From Hypoxylon rubiginosum (taxonomy: Eukaryota; Ascomycota; Sordariomycetes; Xylariales; Hypoxylaceae), in contig CADCXA010000007.1 in NCBI GenBank assembly GCA_902806565.1, positions 434,001 through 498,000 of the forward strand: 64,000 bases of DNA, read 5' to 3'. Below the pieces are notes generated by a model, which saw only the letters and a program-made list of their open reading frames with translations, was not told the origin of the DNA and did not search any database. Numbering within the stretch: position 1 is the stretch's first letter; the number at the start of each line of letters is the position of its first letter. Of this stretch, positions 55,164-64,000 are shown in pieces. The position numbers were made by a program, and so were the translations under genes.

Positions 55164-58100
55164 TCACCCAAGCCCGAATGCCGTCTCTTCCTGCGTCGGC
55201 GTCGGCGTTCGCACGCTCAGTATTACCCTCGGAACCGCGCCGCCGTCGTTTTCTGCTTCTTCTTCGACGTTGTCATCGTCCAGAGTACCGAGGCTGGCAA
55301 CGCTATTGCCCAAGCTGTCGCTACCTTGTACGGAAATCCGGGGCGTAGGGCACGGGCTGGGGACCGCCGAGGCGCTAGCTTCCGTCACGAGCGCCGGCGC
55401 CGACGTCCCCTTCTGATGGCTCCGCTGCCGCTGCAGGTTGCGTGCCTCGCGCTCCTTGATCATCTGCCTGTCTGCCTCGATAGCCTTGGCCCGCCTCTCC
55501 TCCACCTCCTCCCGTCGCACCACCCTCCTGAGCCCCTCGGACGCGTGGATTAGGCCGTCGATGCTGATCGCGTGGTTGGTCATCTGGTGGTTGATATACG
55601 TGTAGACGGATGCCGGCGTGTCGCATTGCAGCAGTTGCCGCTCGTTGAGTTTTAGGAGCGCTAGTGCCACCTGGAACAAGAACGTGCTCCCGTCATTTAT
55701 ACAGAGTACCACGTCCCAGACCCGGAATAGGGCTTCGGCCGAGAGGCAGTCGGTGAAAACACTGAGGAACCATTGGAACGTCAAGGCCTCGAGCTCGATA
55801 CTGAGCTCGTCGAGGTGCTGTGATAGCTTCGGAAGGACTTCCCTCACATATTGTCGCAAGACCTGCTGGTCGGCGCGGGATGCCTGTAAACTATGATCGT
55901 AATATCCCTTGGGTAGAATACGTTCGATGATAGAAACAAAGACCCAGAAAGCATCCTCAGCAGACGGCATGATAAGTAGTAAATTCGCCGCAATCAGGTT
56001 CATGCCTTGGCAATATCCGACCTCGGGGTTATGTCTCGCGTACGCACGGAGAACTTCGTTAAGCTTGGTGACGCCGGGCCCCTTACGGAAGAATATGTTG
56101 TCGGTCAGCGTTCGGTTGATATCCATCTCGATCTGGGAGATAATGACGCTGTCGTCCATCTCGCTAGGCTGCGATATAAGATCTCTGTAGAAGCCCGGAA
56201 TTCGCTTAGAAAGTGCACCAGAGCATTCGGCCCAGATCTTGGGGCGGTGCACCACGGGAATACCACCGAGCACGAGGTTTCTGAACTCGTTCCATTTCGC
56301 CCGCCCAACTTTTCCTTTAACCCCGAGATCCGCTATGCCAATCGTCTCGCCGTCCGTCAGCTTGGCCTCCGGAATCATGACGGGCGCCGACTGGAATCGC
56401 GCTTCGGCGGCGGCGACGGCAGTAGCAGCTGCGGCCTCGCCCTCGCGACGGCGCTCGGCGCGCACCTTTCGTAGAAACTCGTTCCAACGGACGGACCTTT
56501 CTCGCTGCAGAGCGTCGTGAACGTCAGTTAGCTGCTTGAGGAGCAGCTTCACCGGCTCGGCATCTTCGTGCACGAGTGTCGCAGCGGGCGACTCTTCCTC
56601 CGGCTTCGGACTCGCTTCTCTATCCAGAGCCGAAGTGGTAGTGCTTGCGGACGGGACGAACCCACGGTCATCCGAATTGATCAGGCTTGGGGATTTGGGG
56701 TCGTTACCCTCGTGTACTTGTATGCTCGGGGCTGTGATGGAGGGGGTGTGCGAGAGGAGTTCTGTCGGGAAAGCAGCTATCTTGAGGTAGTCTTGCCATC
56801 GTTTAGGCTTGCCTTGGTCGGTAGACTCCTCAATCGACGTCGGGCTCTCCGGGCGAGAATTACTCCTAGCGTCTCGAACTGTGCTCGTGTCATCGTCTAC
56901 CAGGTTAGGGGAGAGATTCGATCTTCCGCTAGAAAGCATTTCGTGCCCCCTCTTCATCTGCTGGGCGACGTGGGCTGCGTCGCGTTGCCTTTTCTTCCGA
57001 CGTTGATCGTAGATGAAGCCGTAGCGATCAACCAAATACTCGCTACTGTTGTAATTATTGTAGAGCTGTGACAGTACGGGCGGCTGACCTTCGGGTGAGA
57101 AGATAGTATCCATCTCGACTGGTCCGTTGTTATCCGACCTCGCCCCCGACGGACTCTCCGGGTTTGCCGCCGCGCCCTCGAATCGCCCACGGGGGCGCGA
57201 GTGCTGCACCAGGTTTGCGGGTTTTGAGGCTGCCCGTCGCATCGACATGAGCGCTTTAGGTCCTCCTTGCGTCGATACGGCGCGGTTTGAGGCGCCTGTA
57301 TTGGTACTAGCATTCGATGAAGATCGCACAGACCCGCCCTGACCGGCAGAATTCGATCTTCCCCTTACAGAATCAGAATCACGGCCAGAGGTCTTCCCAG
57401 CAACGAGTTGTAGTGCCATGCTAGCAAAGGATCCCGAAGGTTTCCTATTTGCATGTGTAGAGTAGATACTGGAAGCGCGACTGGAGTTTTGGCCAGACTC
57501 GGCTTCGAGCGGCATGAAGAGATCTTCCTGAATAGTAGGCCGGCGGTCGGCGGGTGTCGACGCGCGGATGACGGTCTTTGCGACATCTTCGTTGATGCTG
57601 CCTGCCCTACTGGCCTTCCTGCTCGCACCACCGCCCCAGAGATAGTCTTTCCACGCTTTCATGGTACCTCTGCCCGGGGCGTTGTCCTTGGGCGTCGACA
57701 GGCCGCTGGCTCTAACGGTGCCATCGTTTACCTCGCCAAGGCCTAGTGCGTCGTATGGCATAGAGTCGTGCATCGCGCTACTTATCATCCCAGAAACATC
57801 TCCGTGCTGGGCACGTTTTATCTTGTTTTGTGTCTGGAGCTCTGCCTCGACCGACCGCAACTTCGTCTCGAGGTCCAAGCTCGACAGTCCGCACCCGAGT
57901 ATTATTTTTCGCAGCGCCCTTTCTCTTTCGTCGGCCCTCCGTTTTAATCTGACGATATGCTGGTCGCGATGTGCTAGGTCTTCGGCGATCTGGCGCACGA
58001 GGTTGACCGCGCCGTTCTTCGCGATTAGACGTTCGATATGTTCGTCGTCGGCAAGATGAAGAGCACCCGGGATTTTCTGCATGGCTAACGGAGCATCGTC

Positions 58101-58484
58101 AAATAGCGCATTGCGCGGCGTCTTCTGGGCTTCGGACGAGGTTAGATTATCGACTATGGTTGTCGACGTCGTACTCGTACTCGCTGTCGCGGGTGTGGTT
58201 GAGACCCCAGTCGATCTGCCATGTAGGGCGGCGGCGGCGGCATCGGACTCGGACGTGGTGAGCGACAAGTCACGTCGCGACGGAGATTGGGGAGAGAAGG
58301 ACGGGAACGAGGTGAGGGACTTGTCAGACGTGGCTATAGAGGAAGCCGAACTAGAAGGTTGCGAAATTAATTTCCTAGGCTTGGATTTTGCCCTCGTCGA
58401 GTGGCCTCGTCCTTTTCCCGAGGCCGAGGCTGCGGAGAGCTGTGACGTCGATCGCTCCAGGGGCGCAGATGACTCGGGATCCAT
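55164..58484 (-). CDS. TBC-domain Rab GTPase-activating protein
   Basis: Single exon, 1106 residues. The N-terminal 700 residues are Ser/Thr-rich and mostly disordered, with a short coiled coil (LAHRDQHIVRLKRRADERER, about residues 170-190). The TBC domain lies at about residues 739-955: GIPVVHRPKIWAECSGAL, the arginine-finger motif IEMDINRTLTDN, the glutamine-finger motif VGYCQGMNLIAANLLLI, FWVFVSIIERILPKGYYDHS and WFLSVFTDCLSAEALFRVWD. Both catalytic fingers are intact, so it should stimulate GTP hydrolysis on a Rab. A charged helix (EEVEERRAKAIEADRQMIKE) follows. The sequence resembles the Gyp2/Gyp3 type, but the exact Rab target cannot be assigned. ATG 58484 gives MDPESSAPLERSTSQ. Confidence 0.9.
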   Translation of the reverse strand: MDPESSAPLERSTSQLSAASASGKGRGHSTRAKSKPRKLISQPSSSASSIATSDKSLTSFPSFSPQSPSRRDLSLTTSESDAAAAALHGRSTGVSTTPATASTSTTSTTIVDNLTSSEAQKTPRNALFDDAPLAMQKIPGALHLADDEHIERLIAKNGAVNLVRQIAEDLAHRDQHIVRLKRRADERERALRKIILGCGLSSLDLETKLRSVEAELQTQNKIKRAQHGDVSGMISSAMHDSMPYDALGLGEVNDGTVRASGLSTPKDNAPGRGTMKAWKDYLWGGGASRKASRAGSINEDVAKTVIRASTPADRRPTIQEDLFMPLEAESGQNSSRASSIYSTHANRKPSGSFASMALQLVAGKTSGRDSDSVRGRSNSAGQGGSVRSSSNASTNTGASNRAVSTQGGPKALMSMRRAASKPANLVQHSRPRGRFEGAAANPESPSGARSDNNGPVEMDTIFSPEGQPPVLSQLYNNYNSSEYLVDRYGFIYDQRRKKRQRDAAHVAQQMKRGHEMLSSGRSNLSPNLVDDDTSTVRDARSNSRPESPTSIEESTDQGKPKRWQDYLKIAAFPTELLSHTPSITAPSIQVHEGNDPKSPSLINSDDRGFVPSASTTTSALDREASPKPEEESPAATLVHEDAEPVKLLLKQLTDVHDALQRERSVRWNEFLRKVRAERRREGEAAAATAVAAAEARFQSAPVMIPEAKLTDGETIGIADLGVKGKVGRAKWNEFRNLVLGGIPVVHRPKIWAECSGALSKRIPGFYRDLISQPSEMDDSVIISQIEMDINRTLTDNIFFRKGPGVTKLNEVLRAYARHNPEVGYCQGMNLIAANLLLIMPSAEDAFWVFVSIIERILPKGYYDHSLQASRADQQVLRQYVREVLPKLSQHLDELSIELEALTFQWFLSVFTDCLSAEALFRVWDVVLCINDGSTFLFQVALALLKLNERQLLQCDTPASVYTYINHQMTNHAISIDGLIHASEGLRRVVRREEVEERRAKAIEADRQMIKEREARNLQRQRSHQKGTSAPALVTEASASAVPSPCPTPRISVQGSDSLGNSVASLGTLDDDNVEEEAENDGGAVPRVILSVRTPTPTQEETAFGLG

Positions 58485-59307
58485 GTTGTCTCTTTCTAGG
58501 AATCATCGTCTATCCGGCCTTTTCCTCCCTCCTATCTTTTTATTCTCTACCAGAGCCTATACCTAATGAGTAGTCTTGTGGCAATGACATGTGAGCGTGG
58601 GCAAGAAGTGAGTGAGTGATATTGTAAAAGCTAAAGAAATTCAAAAGTGAAAGTTGAAAAGTGACAAGGACGAGACAAGGGCGAGTGGTGATGTGTTCGT
58701 GATGATGGATACAAGTATGATTTATGCAAGATTCGCCGTATGGAGCCGATGGAGACAATGAGGGACGCAGACGACATGCCCATACAAATCGATGACATTG
58801 TTTAGTACGGGGTAGACATGGTAGACATGGTAGACATGGCAAACTCGACTAAAAATTAATAAAATCAATATTATTTATTATTTATGGATTCCATCCTTCC
58901 CCATTTTCCATTCCTCACATGCGCTCTTCCCTATTTCGATCACTCCCTTGCTCTTCCCTAGCTGCCTAGGCTCTGGTTTGCCGCGTTTCTTATCGTTATC
59001 AGTTGTCATCGCTCACCGGCTCTCAATAGGTACACGTACCTGGCACCTGGTAACATAAATCAGCCCTAGCTGTTTGCCCCTAAATTAAGACCAAACTTTA
59101 CCCCCCTTTTCATTAATAGGGATGAAGGAGAAACAGATAAAACCCCAACACCAAATATAATAAACAAAAAGTAACAAAAGGTATCCTATTCGCTAAGGTA
59201 CTAAATTATCCACGCTTTCAAATTGTATCATACAATGGATGTACCTTTTAGAATCCATCCGCTATAATCCAATGCTTAGAAGTGTACCTGGGCAGGTAAT
59301 TACTCCT
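58485..59307. other. Promoter region of the TBC gene
   Basis: Leader and promoter of the TBC gene, with a 9-bp tandem repeat (GGTAGACAT, three copies, from 58811). No gene seen. Confidence 0.5.
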
Positions 59308-62300
59308 TCAGATGCTAACCCTCCTCTCGCCTCTAGACAGTCCAAAAACGTACGACTTGCGCAGATTCTCATCATCATCTTCATCTTCTTCTTCTTTTTC
59401 CTTCACAACAGCGAGGGGGCTTACGGCACGCTTTCCCTTGGACGTTCCCCCGGACGTTCCCTCAGACGTTCCCTCGGACTCTTTGGACTTTCCTTTGGGC
59501 TCCTGGTACTTTCCTTTGTACTTTCCCATGCGCCTCGCCGGCTCCCGGGTAGCTTGTGCGTAAGTTTGGCGAGTTGGGCGAAGCTGATTACTATAGCCAC
59601 TATAAGTTGCGTGAGGTGGAAGACGCTCTGTATATCCTCCTTGCGAAGGCGCAGACGAATTCAATACCGCTAATGTAGAAGGCGGCTTCTAACTGGGCGC
59701 TCCAGCATTCAATCCCATCCCCATCTGGCTAGCTAGGTTCGGGTTGCCCTGCATCGGGGGGTTCGTCGAGCCGTGATGGTACGGTAAGCCGTGCGAGTAA
59801 ACCACGCCCGGGGGGTTCGGATTCCTGTTTACACCGCCAAGCCCTTGCATTTCCGTCTGCTGCCACTGCTGGTCGTACAAAAGACGTTGGTACGTGTCAT
59901 AGAGAGTATCGTATTCGCTTCGGATATGTAGATTATGACTTTCGAGCTGATGGATTACGATTAGGGAATCCTTATCTTGATTGGATAGCTGTACGTTTCG
60001 AGTATAAAGGTCCTTATTCTGGTCATGAAGGTCTTTATTTTGGTCATGGAGGTCTTTATTCTGAGTGGAGAGGTTGCGATAACTGTCTTCGAGACGTCGG
60101 TAGTCATTTTGAAGATTTTGGTACAGCTCGTGGGAGACATCGCGTGTGTTTGTCATGGGCCCCTTTCCCCCTTCTTGTGCAGGGGACTTTCCCCCTTCTA
60201 GTACAGGGGGTTTTGGTGACACCTCTTGCAGTGAACCACCTGGTGGCAGTGGAGATGTTGATGAATCCCCGGGCTTTGATACTGGAAGGCTTTGTGCTTG
60301 ATACTCCGGCTGAGATACTACCTCCGGCTGAGATACTGCCTCAGGCTGAGGAGGAAGTTTAACTCGGAATTTAGATTTTGGGGGGCTTGGCTCAGTTTCG
60401 GGATGTGATGGTTGAGGAACAGCTTGTTGCTTAATACTAGGCTGTGGCTGAGATGGTAGTATCTCGGAATCTGATGGTTGATCAACAACTTGTTCCTGAC
60501 AACTCGGCTGTGGGTCGGTTGGCCGAATTTCTGGATGCGATGGTTGACAATCAGCTTGCCCTTGAAGACTGGGCTGCGGGTGTGTTGGTTGAACCTCGGA
60601 ATGCGATGGTTGGCGAGCAGCCTGCCCCTGACTATTAGGCTGCGGCTGGGTTGGCTGAATCTCGGAGCGCGATAGTTGAGGAACGGCTTCTCGCTTGGAA
60701 CTCGGCTGCGGCTGAGATGGTGGTACCCCGGGATGTAGCAGCTGACGAATAGCCTCCACCTGACGATTTGGCTGTGGCTTGGTTGGTTGAATCTCGGAAT
60801 GTGAGGGTTGACGAACAGCTTGCCCCTGACTAGGCTGTCTCCGGGCTGTCTGAATCTTACGGACCCGTAGCTCATTGCCAGATTGAACTTTGGAATTAGA
60901 TTGAGGTCCGGGTCGAGGCTTAGAGTCGAGCGACTTTTGCCGCCATTGGAAATCAGGCTTTGGAGGTCGATGAACCTGTAGATGCTTCCGAATATTTAAC
61001 ACCTCTGTAGGCTTAATAATTTTCCATTTAGTTGGTATGGCCTCCTTCTTTCCCGGATGCTGAACTTGGCTTTTATCCTCATCGGGGTGTTTCTTTGGGG
61101 TCGTAGACTGCATCAGTTGTTCATTATCTCGAGGTACTTTGCCATGGACGCGATTCTCAACGTCCTTGCTAGGGCGGTTCTCGTCTATTCGCTTAGGCTC
61201 CTGTTCAAGCAGAGGTCGCTTAACCTCTTTGCCTCTTGCATCGCTATCCGTCTGTTGAGGTGGATCATCAGGCTTCTTCAGGATAGTCTTGGTCTGTGCA
61301 GCCTTTTCTTGCTGGATCCTCCTCTGTTCCTTGATGCTCTGCTTGATCTCTTCTGCCTTTTTCTTCTTTTCCCACTCCTCGGCAGCCTTCTTCTTCTTCC
61401 TTTCCTTTGCCTTGGCCACTTTCTCTCTCTTTCTGCTAATGTCGGCTGCAGTCTCCTCTTCTACTTCTTGTGTACTCTTGGTTTTACTAGTGGTCTTATT
61501 CGGGTGATCTGGACCGCTGTGTCGAGGTGGAACCGGAACGGGTGCGTCTACTTTGGTAGAGAGGTCCTCTAAAGGTTCAGGAGCGTGGGCCGAGTGCTCC
61601 TCAGGTAAATCAACTGTCCCTGACTCGGCAGTCACCGTTGGGATACCAACCACGGTGGCGTCTTGTGCCTTGACGCTTTCCGTATTGTTGGGATCTGTAT
61701 CCAGTTTGCTAGATGAGTCGCAGACCGTAATCTCATTGCCCGCGTTTTGATCCGTCATTTCCACGGATAGATCTTGAGACTCTTCACTAATAGGGATCGT
61801 CTGTTCGCCCGAGCTGTCTGTCTTGCTTTTGCCTAACCTTTCGACCATGGTGGCTAAAGTAGCTAGGAGCGGCCAGTCGAGAGGTGGATTATGTGCCAAG
61901 CCATGCAGCAACTCTAAGGATATATTCGCCTCCTCGCTACCCGGTTTCGCTTCCGCTATGCACTGTAGAATTTCGTTCCCTAGGTCTAGGTCATCTATTA
62001 GGTAGCATAAATCTTTCCATGATTCCCAGAGAATGGGATCGGTAGACTTCGTGAGGCCTGGCTGCATAGCTCTAGCTTCCGTTGGTTTTGAAGAGTCTAC
62101 CTGGCCAGTTTTGTCCGATTCTTCGCCGCTCGTGGGTTTTATTGTAGAGTCTTTAGCATTCGCTGTATGTTTCGGTGGCGAAGCAACCGAGGTTTTTGTC
62201 ACCTCTAGTCCCGAAGACCCATTGCTATTCCCTATTTCGTTCGTAGACACATCTTTCGTTGTCTTATCCACAGCCAAGGGATGAATTAGGATAGAGCCGT

Positions 62301-63108
62301 GATCTTTATTCCTCTGCTCTGCCTTTTTCTTCCTTCTAAGCTCATTAAGCTTCCTTCTTTGCTCTTCCGACATCTTCGCTTTCCGCTGAGGTTGCTTTGA
62401 ACGGAGTTTTTGATCCGGATCTAGTGATGACGGAGGATCAGGTAGACGCAGTTTTGGCGGAGGTCCGGAGCCTTTCGAACGGACCTTGAGATTTGGATTT
62501 GGACCAAGTGAGGTTGAAGGCTCAGGGAGAGGCGGTACAGGCGGAAACCCAGGAAGGGCTGGAGCGTGCAGCAACTTGCGGGGCAATCGGGCTGATGTAT
62601 ATCGTTTGCTTGGTAAAGGTAGTAGACCTCGCGGAGGTAGAGCTTGTGGAAGCTGCATACTTGGTCCGTGGAGGTGTTCCGGCAGTGGAAGTGAAGATCT
62701 ATCGGACCAAGGGGACGGCGCCGGTATGAGGGGTCCAAGCTCACTCCCAGGAGGCGGGATGCTGATTTCGGGCAGCTTTCGAATCTTTCTTGCTCGTTCC
62801 CCCCACGACCCCATTCCTACACCCGAGTCAGAATGTTTTGCTCGCGAGCACCAAAATGTATACTCGATATCCTTGGCTCCATCCTTGACGCCCCCTCCAT
62901 CTTCCCCAGGTTGGCCATTAGCAGGCAGAGTGTTGCTAGTTTCATCGGCCTCCGGTAGTTCAATCTCAGGTATGACTGGTAGTAATCGTTTGGCTGGTGA
63001 GGGAGTGGGTGGGACACGGGGCAGTTGTCGACTAGTATGGTGGGTTTGGTTACTGGACCCCTGCTCTCCGTTGTTTGGCGCATGTTCTTTGCCCTCTGGT
63101 GTAGCCAT
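59308..63108 (-). CDS. Large Pro/Gln-rich repeat protein of unknown function
   Basis: ATG at 63108. The frame is open for 1139 codons to a TAG at 59689-59691 and then, in the same frame, open again to 59308. A 54-nt intron (59640-59693, donor GTTAGA, acceptor CGCAAG) removes the stop and gives 1248 residues; without splicing the protein ends GLNAGAPS. Regions in order: Pro-rich (LPRVPPTPSPAKRLLPVIPE and LPPRGLLPLPSKR); a Lys-rich segment; a charged helix about residues 556-608 (KAKERKKKKAAEEWEKKKKA); about seven 22-residue repeats at 753-913 (consensus QPSHSEIQPTxPQPxxQGQAx); a coiled coil with heptads QNKDLHDQNKDLH near 1015-1036; then a Gly/Asn/Pro tail. No enzymatic domain; a scaffold or cytoskeletal role is only a guess. 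Confidence 0.7.
60370..60850 (-). repeat. 66-bp tandem coding repeats (about seven units)
   Basis: Units of 22 codons encode QPSHxE(I/V)xPTxPQP-like blocks. Unit phase is seen as GATGGTTG recurring at 66-bp steps (for example 60473, 60539, 60605). Confidence 0.75.
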
Positions 63109-64000
63109 CGTGATAATTTACTGGTGCGCCACCGCCGTAGCGGTAGTATAGGATGAGGACTAGGATATAGAATAGCTAGTAACGAATGTAATAGAGCGAT
63201 AGAGAGAAAATATCTCCGGCAGAAGATGGATATGGTAAAAGCGAGAGAAAGAATAAGATAAAATGCCAATGTCGATAGTCTTGAGAGAAGAATCAGATGT
63301 AAGATTGTAAGCAATGCGAGACGCGAGTAGAAAGGTGGACGGCTAGCCACCCATTGCCTTAGATATGTAACTGCCCGTAGATGGCTAAGTGGAAGGCCGA
63401 CAGGAAGTCTTGTAGCATAGGAGTCCGTCTAATAACGTCATGTAAGTGTAAATATGGAAAAGGTTGTAAGCAGAAGGCGCTGATTGCAGTTGTGACTTGC
63501 GACTTGCGACTGCGGTAATCAATGTCAAGTCCGTCCTGTCCGTGCCTTTATACATCCCTACCTACCTTCATACTTTCGTTTCATACTACCAAGGCTGAGG
63601 TTAAGGTTTAGTGCCCGAGAGTCAGGATTAGAGCTTCGAGATTTCAGCTAGGCATCCTAAGATACCTCCAATAGTTTCCTGCTAAATGCCATCCTGATGC
63701 TTGAAAGCTACTGCATTCGTTTTGAGAACGAGGATGAGATTAGGATATAACCTGGATGGTATCCCACCTGCAGAGCTAACTGTGGATAATCCATCTGTTG
63801 AGGCTGTCTCACTGGAAGCCAATGCAATTTTGAGATACTCAAGTTCATTGACTGGATGAATATGTCTGAGATGAACAGAGCAGAAAACTCGTTGAACTAG
63901 CGACTCCTCCCAGGGTCAGAATTTCGCTTTGTGCCTGATGCCATGGACGCATTTGACAAGCTTAACCCTAGGTTTCTGTCTAATATATGGTATGCTATTA
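63109..64000. other. Upstream region of the repeat-protein gene to window edge
   Basis: Promoter of the preceding gene, a short GACTTGC repeat near 63493-63513, and nothing else supportable to the right edge. Confidence 0.45.

Noticed and set aside
59308..59664. Separate 118-codon gene downstream of the repeat protein
   Set aside because: It lacks an ATG, is in the same frame as the large upstream gene and is better explained as its last exon or a readthrough tail.
1..64000. CRISPR array, operons or ribosome-binding sites
   Set aside because: The genome is eukaryotic; no regularly spaced short repeats with unique spacers were seen.

Overview
The window is nuclear DNA of a filamentous ascomycete (Pezizomycotina, most likely Sordariomycetes; a Xylariales-type genome would fit the AT-rich intergenic DNA full of TACCTAGGTA-like motifs). 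The evidence is: genes with short introns of about 50-110 nt bounded by GTAAGT-type donors and CTAAC-type branch points; fungus-specific families (DUF7580-like, AcuF-like C2H2, Zn2Cys6, DLT1, striatin/PRO11); and an intron-bearing tRNA-Glu. Exon models were built by hand from reading frames, splice signals and family alignment recalled from knowledge. No search was run.

Layout. 1-6 kb is accessory-like. It holds the edge of a DUF7580-type gene and a C2H2 zinc-finger gene whose reading frame is broken by a 421-bp miniature LTR-like element; a Zn2Cys6 cluster continues beyond the insertion. 6-38 kb is a gene-dense, mostly conserved block: an F-box membrane protein, Arp3, a threonine-type asparaginase/taspase, TFIIH subunit Tfb4, the myosin chaperone She4/UNC-45, tRNA m5U methyltransferase Trm2, two related 'MCFG' histidine-rich small genes, gamma-glutamyltranspeptidase, Alg11, Cox18, a Pep12-type syntaxin, nucleoporin Ndc1 and Dlt1. 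Several pairs share divergent promoters (Alg11/Cox18, Pep12/Ndc1, Tfb4/She4).

38-50.5 kb is gene-poor with transposon relics. Its only supportable genes are five minus-strand genes: three paralogous two-exon small genes of unknown family (38.7-39.2, 43.1-43.5 and 45.4-45.9 kb), an alpha/beta hydrolase and a hotdog thioesterase. All five carry a TATAAG box 109-166 bp upstream of the ATG, four of them as the identical CCTATAAG. This is the best candidate for something undescribed. 50.5-64 kb returns to conserved genes: striatin (STRIPAK scaffold), tRNA-Glu(CTC), a TBC-domain RabGAP, and a long Pro/Gln-rich protein with 22-residue repeats.

The core genes are housekeeping functions (actin nucleation and myosin folding, transcription/repair, tRNA modification, glycosylation, respiratory assembly, vesicle fusion, nuclear pore, hyphal signalling) with no common pathway. 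The accessory blocks at 1-6 and 38-50 kb are where lineage-specific biology would be expected.
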